Below are positions 1 to 11,810 of a stretch of DNA of 64,000 nucleotides, piece by piece. The stretch comes from Lineus longissimus (taxonomy: Eukaryota; Nemertea; Pilidiophora; Heteronemertea; Lineidae), in NCBI RefSeq assembly GCF_910592395.1, contig NC_088318.1, forward strand, positions 432,001 to 496,000. Direction: 5' to 3'. A program made the position numbers and the translations under genes. The notes under the pieces are model-generated. The model did not search any database and was not told the DNA's origin. It saw nothing but the letters and a program-made list of their open reading frames with translations. Each line of letters starts with the position of its first letter. Positions within the stretch are counted from its first letter, which is position 1.

Positions 1-3000
1 ATCATCATTCTCCCTATGTATATTTGGCGATGACAGTATTAGGAACAAGCTTCTGAACACATGGTACAGGAGATTAACTGTTCATGGTGCGGAAACTAGG
101 GATTGTGTCCACTGGTGATCGTCTGGAAACACAGCTAGTTTTAGTGCATTTTGGTCACCTGGAACACTGGTGCAGACGACAATCCCTCAATCCAATGAAC
201 CCATCGGAAATGTTGTTCAATGACCATCTACTGTAAAAACCAAAATATCGGCAACGCCGTTTTTCGATTCGGAAAAGTGTCTCAAGAATTGACATGTTCA
301 CGATTTATCCGCCGATTATACAATTTCCTTCGGTTCTTTCTATCGTTTTGCAATTGCATTCATCTTAATTATTATATTTGCGAAATTCGTGGAAATAAAT
401 GCGCGCGCAAATGTTTCGTTTCACATTTTCGAAAATGAACAAGCTCATCTTCACTCTCATATGACAGAAGAATAGCACATTGTGGTAAACCATCAATGAA
501 GGTAGAGGTTTTTGAATTAGATCACTGCTAGTCTGATATTGCTCTGGCATTAAAGATGCTATCATAACCAACGATGACATTTGAAAATAATGGGAAAGAC
601 AGATAATGGGTGTGAAGGTTATAGATGTGGCGGCGACGGAAGGGGGCTTTTAAAAAGTAAGCGAAACGAAGCGGGTGGCGGTTATAATGCATATGTCTCC
701 AGGGTATGCATTTTATCTTTGTCTCAAAACAATAGATATTTCGGCGAACTTTCCATCGACATTGGTAATAACAATTGATACAATATTGGCTTACATCTAG
801 GCCAATGTAGCATCCTCTAAACAATACCTGGACTGTCACCATGAGGTGCCACGAAATATCACCCCCAACTCATTGACCGTGGTCCCAAGATGTTGTCTCA
901 TCTAGCCTGATGAATATACCTGCCAAAGTCACGCATCTGAGAGCCAACTAAGAAGGAAGACCTTGCCATTACCATAATCACTTCGGGGACTGTTGACAGC
1001 AAGTATATGAGAAGAGGGAGTCGTTACGGGAAAACGACTAATCATCCAGAACAAAGGTAATTGAGTCAGAGAAACAGTAACAACAAGATGTGAACATTGC
1101 CAAATGTGTACTGCATCTAATTAAAGGCACTGAGCTTGGTGGGAGGTGCCAGTGGTGCGCGTTCACTTCAAGCTGATAACTTTAAATGTGTCTCTCCCCG
1201 TGATCACCAATGAAGAAATTGATTATCTGATGGAGGGGCGCACTATTCTCTAATTCCGCAGAGTGCCACCCCGCGGCGTTTATCGCAATAAGCAGCTGTT
1301 ATACGTCCTTTTGCTGACATTAAACAGTAAGGGATAACTTGGCAATGAGCTTGTGAACGCAATGACCCATATTTTTTAAGAAGAATCGTTCTTAGATACA
1401 GTGAGACTAAAGCTATACCTCTTCGTGCGTCTGTACTCGCACGCCCAGCTTGTTTTTTCTCAGTAATATTTCATACCCACAACAGATCTTCATCAGACGC
1501 CAATCTTCTCATTGTTATTATTGGCACGTCCATAACAGGAACCACATGACAAGATGCTAGGATGAACACAATACTACCAGAGACTGTTGATTTACGATTG
1601 GACGGAAATATGGCCAACTCTGACAGCATGAAGGTCACCGGAAGATGTCCCACCTTTCCACACCTGCGTTTCCGGCACCCAGTACATGCCGGCAATAAGG
1701 ATGACTTAATTGACGAGACAAGGTAAATATCAAGGGATGATAGTGATGATCACGCGACGATGTTGACTGTCTGTTGTACCAGCAGAACTGATGAGGTAGC
1801 ATATGGTCTTATATGGTAATTGTCACAAGAAGTGAACAGTGACACGTTAGATGTGAAAACGTGAACTCTATCAATAATCGCAACCTTACTGTCAGTGCTA
1901 AGGACCGCAAAACGTTTATCGGCCATATGTGCTGATTTAGCTCAGCCCTACAACAGTCAGATTATCATGGTTCTGGTGATGACCTCATGTCGCTGTCAAG
2001 CTACAGAGGATTGGGTTCAAGATGGCCGCTATCTGGTCATGTTACAGATTGGACATATTGCTTCGTGCTGATGGAATGCGTCAGCTGAGATAAAAGGAGA
2101 TCATCCTATCGGTATATATGGTATCTGTCAGGATCGTGTCGAGGTCAGACCGGGATTAAGAGAGGGTAACAATGGTTGATTTGCCCATATGATATGACGA
2201 TGTTCCTTACGAAAATGGTGCCGCGATGGAGGGCGATTCACCCGGGTTTCTGAGGTGTGACATTTAGTATATCACCTCCCCTCCCGAAAGTGGGTCACGC
2301 TATGGCCTAACGTGGTCCTGGGCTGTCATCGGAAAACCAATAAATCAAAAAGACAATCAAGAAAGATAAGGGGAAGACAATTGAATGAGTTTGTCAGTAA
2401 TCTGCACTCTTAGTCATAAGTAGTTTAGAATTAGGTATTGAGGTATTTAAGAGTTTGAAAAAAACAATCAATTACGCTTTGCAGAAAGTAGTAATTTGAT
2501 TCAAAGAAGAAAATTGATAGAACGAGGTTGTTATCAATGCATTAAATGACAGATTATTTCATCAAATTCAAATCAAAGCAACCGGAATGATGGCGCCACA
2601 GAAGGATGATTGTAAAAAGTGCAATCTCGACGCTGCATATGCCTCATCGACCTGCACTAATAGGTTTGAGGATAAACATCTCTTTGAATAAATTGATGCA
2701 TTATATTTGAGCTACAAAGCGACAGTTTGATAAGGTCAGCAGTAGAACTATCTTGCAACGTGAACCTGCGTGGAGATTGGCGTGAGTAGATTGGGATCAT
2801 CTATCACATGGGCTGTCGTTCCTGGTTACTTCTCTTACGTTCGCGCTCGACTACTTCCGCCAAGTTCTCTTCTCGCCCGCTATGCGAAATGCAACTGTTC
2901 AGTCATGATTTTTTTCGTCCGTTCAATTCATGAATGGAATCCGAGGTGGATGGGTTGTGTTGAGATATCAAAACTATTGAGGGTGGAGCTAAAATGTTAT

Positions 3001-6000
3001 AAAAATCTTATTCCGGAGGCGAGTTTTTTTTTAGAGAAGTGTAGCAACACTAAATAGTGTTTTGGTATCCCAACGTGGACTCGACGCCAAGGGTTCGAAT
3101 TCAGTTTCAGATTGCCTTCAATTCAGTGAATGATATTCATCATAACTCAGGAGCGTCTTGTTTCCATGACCGAGACCATGCATTCAGAACAAGCCTAAGG
3201 GTTTTCCTTTGACATTATAATTGGGAATACGCGAGTATTTCAGAAATTCGGCCGCTAGTTGGCAAATCGGCTCACAATCCACTTTGCTAGAGACAATTAG
3301 AATCCTTCGGGTTAAAGATAAACAGTAGTGGACAGAGAACCAAAAAAAACTTTCCGAGATGGGCAATAAATAGTACATGGTAAGTAAATGAATGAATGGA
3401 AATTCGAACGGAGAATGAGTCAACGTGGACCAGAACAGACGTGATTCGTTCCACAGTAAAAAGACGCCACTGAAAGCAGTTTTGAAACCCCATCACGAAC
3501 CCGAACTGTTGAATGAACAAACCGTTGCAATAAAGAACTCGCTTTTCGTCGGCGTCACCTTACCGGTGATGGAGAAATAAACAAAAAGAGTGCAATGAAT
3601 GCTGGAGTGATTCAATTACTATTTTTCCTTCAGCTAGAACTAATTAACGATAAAAAGTCCGGGTTGACTTCCACGGATGACGTTGGAATTAGGTTTGTCT
3701 TTCTCAGAAACATTCTTGTCGTGGAATGTTTTCATCATGATGAGTTCATGGTGTGCTTCTAGAGCAGGAATGACACAAAGTCAAAAGAAACAGAATGTCG
3801 AGAGTGGATTCAACCTACGGGCCTCGCTACCATTATGGTGGCCTTCTTCGAACGATAATAAAGATAAGAACTTACAACGGCGTAAAGTCTCAGCTCTCTT
3901 GCTGAAGGCTTGGCACCAACTTGAAACCAACCTACCAATGTCTCATGATCCTAGTCTTACCTTACACATGCTGCTACTGTTATATGTCAACACCACGATA
4001 GGATGATCTGCCTACATGATTAGTTGATGCATTCCTTTAGCCATGGACAACAAGTCCAGTCAGTAACACGACATGATGAGGACACGGTACACCATACCCT
4101 CTCGAACTTGCCAGACAGTCACATGAGGAAAAAGCAGCAGATTTTGTGGGAATGGGATATGTATCACGAGCAGCAACCATTCTGTTATGGCGGCTGCTAA
4201 ATCACCAGGTTAGTCAAAAACTAATGTTTTAACTCACATATGTTTTTATGATCGCGGAACTTTATAGAGATATGGTAAATTGGTTTAAAGCTTCCTTTAC
4301 AAACAGTAAAGGAATAAAGCGCGACCCTTCACTTCATGTAAGGTACAAAATGATTAGGAACTGTTAAGAAGATGCTGAATGTATAAAGCCTTAGAATATT
4401 CAGACCAAGCGCGATCTTTGTCTGACCTCCAAAGTTCTTTTGAATCTGTTCAACCTATGTTATCAGTAAACCTCGTCCACTAACAATGATCAGTCATCAG
4501 TAGAGACAGGACGCGAAGGGTATCGTCATCCAGCACCATGTGCACGTCAATGACGGATTAGGATGTCATGTGGTCTCTGACACCGGCGCATACGTGATGA
4601 ATAAACCAGAGGGGAAAAGCGCTCTCGTTATCCCTGCAGTAGGATTGGATTCCGGCTGATGTGACGGAGTTCGAATAGTTAAGGAGGGCTATCAGGTTTT
4701 GGAAGAAATTGCATCTAGGCCTTTATGGCGCTGTGCAGTCATAGTGGGAAGCGGGGGCTATCTGATGTTTTGAGGCTTCTCTGGGGATGTGAAAGACAAA
4801 ACGTGAAACAGAATCGGAAAAGCCTCCTACTGGTAACTGAGGTAATCATTCAAAAGACAAGTCCTTGGAGGTGGACAAAGTGTGGGCTGAAGCCAACAAT
4901 ATAATCTCCTACTGAACAAAATTGAATCAGATGCGTGATAGTAGGTAGGTGTGTGTCACTAAAATTAAGTGCAAGGAGGGTCGTTATCCGATTTCGAATG
5001 AATTTCGATACGAGGCATAACTAACTCTATCCAACTTTCCTCCGCTCTTTTAGAGATGATCTTCATATATCGAAGCCGTTTTTGATGGTTGCATGCCTGG
5101 ACAATATTGACGAAGAGGTTTAGAGATGTCGAATGACGCACGATGAAGTTCAGGTTCTGTCTATAAAGTTTCAGGCTTCGTATGTTTTGCAAGAAGAGGA
5201 CATCACCACGTCTTTAAATATCGTGTATTGGCTAATTTGACACGACTCGTTACTTGAACAGGGATATTAGGCTGCTAGGTAGGAGAATCGGGAGGGTATA
5301 CCGTTGTTTTCTGGGATAGAATAAGACTAGCACTCCTATCTTACCAACGAATTCACTGAGATGCACGCATACAAAGAAGATGACAGTATTATATAGTCTT
5401 TGGAAATCCCTACCCCGGCGTTCAACCTTACAAGAAAAGATAAAACTTATTTAACTATCAATGTAAGACAGAAGCACCCACACTAATGCTTAACTTCATC
5501 ATAACCAATGAAGAGATAAGCTCAATATGCTTAAACGGCTAATATAACAGAGAGGAGTTTTAATCCCTCTCCACCTTCTCAATGTTTGATGCACTCTGAT
5601 CGATTTTAGACTTTGAACGTCGAAAAACATACCATCAACCAGCTGATGAAATGTCATTGAACTTAGCTAGGTTTTATCTAAACAACAAAAGCCGATTATT
5701 ATGCATTTTCATCCCACGTTTTAATTTCCCTTGGCAGCCTTTGACAGCTTTTACTCAGTACAAGACAGGAGTAACACCTTGGTACAAAGAACGCCGTTGG
5801 AAGTGATCGCCAGATCTTGACTTCAAACAAGGCTTAGACTGGCTTTTTTAAAGGAACTTGCAACTTATTTGTTCTTTCCATCATCCGCATCTTCATGAAT
5901 GCGGAAGGTGTTTTAAATCTAGGACGAAAAGTTCGTATCAAAGATTATGTGTTGCATTATGAAACCTCAGCGCTTCGCACCAGGGAGCCAGGTTTCCCAT

Positions 6001-7129
6001 TAGGAAGCATCTTCTGAGATCGTCTGGTTGCCATATCAGGCTCTGACACCTGAGGAGGCTGACCTATTTATATTCAGAGAAAGGCGGGGACACCCGGTGC
6101 TTCACAAGAAACGGTCAATTTTAAAGATCGTTTTAAACTTTCAAGGTCAATAAATCATACGCCCCCATTAGACCTCGCTCTTCACTCACTTTATTGCTAT
6201 GTTCAACAATTCTCAACAACAAGTCAATGTCTTTGAATTCACATCCACTTCGAATGCCACGCCCCAATCCAAAAAGGACAACAGATGCGTCAAAACCATA
6301 GAAGACCGCCATGTTTTATTCGTCTTGTTCTGTTCTGATAATGAATCCCTTCTGGGTTAGCCTCATTATTTCCTAATCTAATGATGACATGCTCAGCGTG
6401 GAAGCCTCATTGCACCAGCTTCCTGCTGCCAAACTACCTAATCAGGCCTAATGAACCGGCTCAGCTCTTCCTTCGACACAATCAAAATGGTCCCAACTTT
6501 CTTCATGCTTTGAGGAAAGAACCTGAACGCTGTCATCTATCAATACAATTGAGTCGATAGCGTGATATCCGTCTTTATCATCTTGTGGCGTGTCCCGCAA
6601 GTTCTTACTCTTTACATAATTGTAAGATCTAAAGGCACTATTCACCAGGACAATTGTTCAGAAAATGATCCTAGGCTATGATCGCAGACTGATATAAGGT
6701 AGGCACTATTATGTCGCTAGCATCATTTAGAATGGATACTTCTATAGCCTTTCCTGCTTCACTGAGTGGGACATTTGCAACTCCCGCGGTATAACTATTA
6801 TAGTCGTAAGTCAGTGAAAATGAATGATTGGTCCAACTGAGGAAGATAATGCTTTTGTAATTTTCCAAAAGACATGAGCAGATCGCTTGTGTAATTCTCG
6901 CGAAGGAGACAACAAATATAACCAAATCAGGTATTGTCTAGACAGAGATCGCTTTTGATATTGTGATGTATACTTACCATACCGTCTTACTAATGGTTAG
7001 TTAATGGAAACTTGTGAGAGGTGTTTAGTGTAAGGCCAAAAGCTTAAAAGGCTTTGAGTGGAAAAAGGATACCATCCGTACTTACGGGAATTATTATCGT
7101 CGTCCTCATAAAATAAATGCCCAGGTCAA
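1..7129. other. Intergenic, no recognisable gene
   Basis: All open frames are short (about 110 codons at most) and none resembles a protein family I know. No convincing exon with both splice signals, no tRNA-like fold and no clear repeat was seen. Confidence 0.6.
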
Positions 7130-7310
7130 TTTTTGAGCCCAAATGTTTTTTTCACTTGTTTTATTTCTGCTCAAAATGAAGAAACATCATCAGCCCCAAA
7201 ACAATTTTGGCTTTGAAAATTTTTCAGAATTTTGAACTTATGACCACCCCGGTAACGCGACCATTCAACATCGGTCCCATGAATGGTCGTGTTACCGGGG
7301 TTCTACTTTA
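7130..7310 (+). repeat. Dispersed repeat ending in a hairpin, copy A
   Basis: Perfect or near-perfect arms at 7247-7267 and 7280-7300 (CCCCGGTAACGCGACCATTC against its complement) enclose a 12-base loop. The flank at 7209-7242, containing TTTTTCAGAATTTTGAACTT, recurs in reverse complement at 40404-40438. The block is therefore a dispersed repeat, probably a MITE end, rather than a chance hairpin. The family is not identified. Confidence 0.65.
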
Positions 7311-9005
7311 TAATACTTAAAGGCTCTGTTGTGAAGCCACACTAAAATATCACATCGATGTTAGTGGCTGATATTACGTCTGCTTGATAGCTTATCATCA
7401 AATAACTAAGACTCTCTTTTCTCCTAGATCATAACAAAGCTAGATGTTGTACTTAATTCTCAACAATATAATTACAATCTAATCTGATTATAAACGAGCA
7501 TTTGAAGAGTTCCCCTTCTATGAATCATTTAAACGGAACTGAAATTTCTCCAAATGCAACGAGATGAAAATTCCAAGAAAAATTGATGAAAGAAGGCAGG
7601 AAGCTTTCATCTGATCAATTCTAACCGCTCCTTCCGATTGGAGGGATGGACTGAATATTTCATGTTTCCTTTCTCAAGAAAAAGCAATGATGAGGAAATC
7701 ATTCTAAGATTTCGAGAGCGATGGCAATCAGGTGCTAGCCCCAGGCCAATATTCCAAAGATTGTCAAGACTCGCAAACCATGACGAGATATAGAAGACGT
7801 GATTGTATCAACACAGACATTGGTCTAAAATCTCATAAGACATTTGCCTTTGTAAGAAAATAATATAGTGGCAACAAGGCCGAACTTCTTTTAACAAGTG
7901 ACTGATCTGCTTTATCTAATGCCAACGATACCGTTTAGACTCACTGTAGCACCAGTTGCCCAATCATACCTGTATGTAGAGGTGAAATTTACTCCCTCAA
8001 TACTTCGAGTATCAATTTCATTTGCTACAAAGGTCTTTGGCGAGTCTATTGTGGTCCACAACAGTTAACACATTGTTCCAACCCATGAAACTTATCAGTA
8101 ATCTTACCAAGTGTTCAGCGACAAGTGAACTTATACCACTCTTCTGGTTGTGACTTTGTCCTTAAAGACAAATTTGGCACGAATGTAAACAATAATCAAA
8201 CACCGCAGAATCTCTTTTCACGCCACTCTGCCATTATAAAGACTATTGTTACGTGTTCTCATAACAACCCCTCACCGCTCTTCCTTTCCTTGAAGGAACT
8301 TTGAGACAAGTTCTTCCAAACCTTTTGTAGGCTATTTGCAAAGTGGGATAAGCAGCCTTTGTCACTTTGTATTTTAGAAAAGCAATACTATGCATCCTTA
8401 ATAGCATGGCCCCGCTGATAGTAATGGTAGTTTGATATTTGACCAATGCCTTAGACCACTGTCTTGTCTATGGATTACCAGCGGCCCCCATTAAAAGCTT
8501 CACCTTTGAAAGACTACCTTCACAGACAATACAATGATGACCACATCTCATGTTTGCAGGTGTATCAAGTTGGTGAAAGATACATAGTCATTAAGGTTTG
8601 CTTATTCCAGAGTTGATGGAAAACACTCGACACTCAGTAGCAGTATCACGGGGGTATTGGCTTCGCAGCTAGATATCCTCGCTTATCATTTGTTTTCACT
8701 CGCGAATATGGCCACCCTGGAGCTTTTGTGACTAACACTATACCCCGTACTTTGAGGGAAATCAGTCTGAGCTTGCCATGGAATCAGAATCGTACATGGC
8801 CGAGACCTTCAGGCACCATTTAGTGTAACCTAAAAAATAAACGCCTATGTAAACCTTCTTTATATCATCTATCTTGTGTCATATTCTCTAACTGAGTGAC
8901 GCTAAAACCTGAAATATTCGAATAGACTTATTAATTCGCCAAGATTTCGAAACAAAAGTCACGTTTTTTTGTAGATCACATAGTATTTTCCTATTGGCTT
9001 ACAGT
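7311..9005. other. Intergenic, nothing recognised
   Basis: Only short unrelated open frames and AT-rich sequence. No repeat, RNA gene or exon can be supported. Confidence 0.55.
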
Positions 9006-9320
9006 GGCGGAGTGCCCCAACCCAAAGGAGAATCCTTCTAGAAGATGTCCCTCTTCGTCATTGCAGTTGCATAGATAGTCTCATCAATGGGGGCAGGCCT
9101 GGTAGAACCCACACCGTGGATGACATGGCATGCAGTAGGCCTATCAAGGGCGGAGTGCCCCAACCCAAAGGAGAATCCTTCTAGAAGATGTCCCTATTCG
9201 TCATTGCAGTTGCATAGATAGTCTCCTCTGAGGGGGTAGGCCTGGTAAAACCTATCCTGGTTGAGATGGCATGTAGTAGACCTATCAAGAGCAGTGCCTC
9301 ATCCCAAGAGAGAATCCAGA
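9006..9320 (+). repeat. Minisatellite of about 143-bp units
   Basis: GGCGGAGTGCCCCAACCCAA occurs at 9006 and again at 9149, with most of the following 140 bases repeated (including GAAGATGTCCCT and GTTGCATAGATAGTCTC). A third, degenerate and truncated unit starts near 9289. That gives about 2.2 copies of a 143-bp unit immediately upstream of the chromodomain gene. Confidence 0.8.
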
Positions 9321-9762
9321 CGGAGGAAAGAACATATGACAATGACCTATATGTCCATAACATCTCTGAAGCAAGGCCTATACTTCATGACTTTGCCAGG
9401 CCAATATATATGTACATCATGCACATGTACATTGTATCTTTTATCTAGGCTACAGAATTAAGTATGTCTGAAGTCTAGCTTGTGTCTGCATGCGATTTGA
9501 TATCATATTTACGGAATTCGGATGATTTGTCGTGAAACCGGTAGCGCATTTTAGAGACCCCACTGCGGTCTTAGGCTAACTAATCATCAAAAGAAACCAA
9601 GGTGATCATTGATAAAATTATTCCAACCACAGGTAGCATCGTTGTCGAACAAACCGTCCCGGGCAACACCAGAAAAACCCGACCAACGCCGTCCGATAGA
9701 GGCCGCTAGTGTAATCAGTCACGTGCCGCCATTGACGAATCAGCTCGCAGCAATCAATCACA

Positions 9763-11354
9763 ATGGCAGCCTCAACGAGACGCGGTATCCGTTTGAATTA
9801 CGCTTTGTTATCCGATATAAAATTGCCGAATTACAAGAGAGAAAAACGAGTAGTCCATAATAACACCAGTCAAGAGTTTTATGATATCTCAAGGATCATA
9901 ACAAGACGAAGTTCTAGCCAGGTAAGTGTCTTTTAACGGGACATTTTACGCATTAATTTTGCCGATTTTGAGAAGAACATTTTGTGTACTAACTGTGTAT
10001 GTATACGTACATGCATGTACATGGCCAATATGGCCGTTGTCAAAATGATCGAAAAAGATTTTTCAAATCCGACATTTTGGAGTGGTTTGATCATCCATAG
10101 GTTATCAAAATATTTGTATTCATAAAGTGTAGGTATTAATTCATAGTTTAGGATGACGAGTTTTGTGCAATCGGGAGTTTGGATGATAAAATTTTCATGT
10201 TTAATGTCCCTTTGAAATATTTCATTTTCGTTTTGCATGCATGCATGGTGGAGTAAAAAAGGCCCTGATTAAATCCAACATTTTGGAGAGTTTTAATCAT
10301 CGATCGATACTCAAAACCTTTTTATTTGTAAAGAAGAGATATCAATCCGTAGAATAGCACAATGAGTTTGGTGAATCTGGCAGTTTGAATGAAAATATGT
10401 TCATGTTTTTGTTGTCGTTCGCGAAAAGATTTTCGAACTTGTGATACAATACTACACAGCATGCTGTAAAAATCCCTTCCACTATTTTCTTATTGCCACT
10501 TTGCCATCCGTACAAAACCTGTATCTCACTGAAGCAAAGGAAGTGAATATTTCTATATTCTGATGTTAGTTTGGTCACTGACGCATGCAAAATACGATGA
10601 ATTGTGTTTTAGCAAGCATATTACATGTAATTCTGAAGTAAATGAGGCAGTGAATTATTTGTTTTTGTCGCACATTTCTTTATTTCCCTGAAGTCCTGTG
10701 TACATGTACCTGCTATCGGAGTGAAATGTGTTTGATTTAAGTATCCTTATCCCCCTACCAGTTGTTTTGTCTTTCTAAAGTATTCAAAAACAAACGTCAA
10801 TTTTGTATTTTCAGGGCGAAGAGTACCTTGTTGAATGGAAGGGCTACCCAATCGAAGATGCCTCGTGGGAACCCCAGACCAACCTTACTGATGACGTTCT
10901 TCTCTCATTTCTAAATCCGCCAGTAGAGCCGGCCAGGGTTCAGCAGACACGCTGCCAGATCACTGCTGCATTGCAGTCAATTTTACGTGGGAAAACGAAC
11001 CAGACAAAGCCAATGACAATCACCGTTTCCCTTGATGCGTTCCGGAATATTTCTTCAGATGCCAGGCCGGTCGAGTCGCGTATTCGGGGATATTTGGCTT
11101 ATTCCAAGGTGGATTTGGAAAGTTTCGGCCTTCTGCCTGGGTGGCGATACATTGTCGATTGTGAAGGAAGTGGTATGAGCCTTGTATTTCCTGTTCTTAT
11201 GAAAGTGTTTGTTTCCTATACCCCTAAAAACTATGGATTTAATCAGGACGGAGAGCTTCACGAACTAAAACGGTTGCCTGTGGAGAAACTTGCGATCAAG
11301 TGTTGCGTTGATCCGTTTTCAATTCATGATGCTGAAAATGACATGTCGGACTAA
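9763..11354 (+). CDS. Chromodomain protein, two exons
   Basis: Exon 1 is 9763-9921 (donor CAG|GTAAGT) and exon 2 is 10815-11354 (acceptor TATTTTCAG). The intron is phase 0 and the product is 232 aa. The start is the first ATG after an in-frame stop at 9733 and has a strong ACAATGG context. The intron splits the chromodomain: exon 1 ends FYDISRIITRRSSSQ and exon 2 opens GEEYLVEWKGYPIEDASWEP, so residues about 38-87 rebuild a whole domain. The methyl-lysine aromatic cage is complete (Y40, W61, Y64), which in HP1/Polycomb-type domains predicts binding of a methylated histone tail in the nucleus; the mark is unknown. The C-terminal 140 residues match nothing I recognise and hold no retroviral integrase. 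A possible ATTAAA poly(A) signal lies at 11412. The RAG1-like gene follows 456 bp downstream on the same strand. The splice model is strong; the function is inferred. Confidence 0.85.
9922..10814 (+). other. Intron of chromodomain gene with diverged tandem duplication
   Basis: This 893-bp GT-AG intron contains two diverged copies of a roughly 206-bp unit. The first begins near 10065 (AAATCCGACATTTTGGAG) and the second near 10271 (AAATCCAACATTTTGGAG). Both run into a shared TTCATGTTT segment at about 10194 and 10401. No coding potential was seen. Confidence 0.7.
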
Positions 11355-11810
11355 CAACATTGTATGGTTTTTAAATGAGGACTCCTGCCCCCTGCTCATC
11401 TGGTGTTGTGCATTAAAATGACATTTTTCATGTACTTGAATGAATGTGAATACTGTTTGCTACATTTGTACGCACTTGTTATTCTAATCTAAACTAGAGA
11501 TGCCAACCTAGCCATTTGACATTGTTGTACTAAATGTACATGTTTGTTTTCTAACATTTACATGCACACAAATCATCCAAAATAGTACTAGTTAGTAGTA
11601 AGTACACTGTAGTTTACAAGTGTACGTGTACAGCATATTCCTGTGTATTTCGGTTGTCTTATTTAATTATCACACTGGTGAAGTATAGTCCTCCATGATC
11701 AGTTAACTTTTCTGATCTTTGTCCTGCAGACTATTAATGATTTGTCCTCCAGATGTAAAGTTAGGTTGGCAACTCTTGTTTAACTTGATTTTGATGATGT
11801 CATTGACTAG
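11355..11810 (+). other. Spacer between chromodomain and RAG1-like genes, with MITE-like inverted repeat
   Basis: Arms of 15 bp, 14 of them matching, lie at 11496-11510 (AGAGATGCCAACCTA) and 11762-11776 (TAGGTTGGCAACTCT). They bracket about 280 bp, the layout of a small non-autonomous transposon. Inside it, a pyrimidine tract runs into GTCCTGCAG at 11721-11729, a good splice acceptor. Transcripts of the downstream gene could therefore have a spliced leader exon. The downstream reading frame has stops before its ATG, so any such exon would be 5' UTR. Confidence 0.55.

Noticed and set aside
3060-3110. GGGTTCGAATTCA, box B-like, near 3093
   Set aside because: No paired acceptor stem or box A; not a tRNA gene.
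9006-9320. CRISPR-like reading of the repeats
   Set aside because: Units are 143 bp and contiguous, without unique spacers, in a eukaryotic genome.
10803-11354. Reading the chromodomain exon as a stand-alone gene from TTG at 10803
   Set aside because: 10803-10814 is the splice acceptor tract; joining to the exon at 9763-9921 restores a whole chromodomain with a strong ATG.
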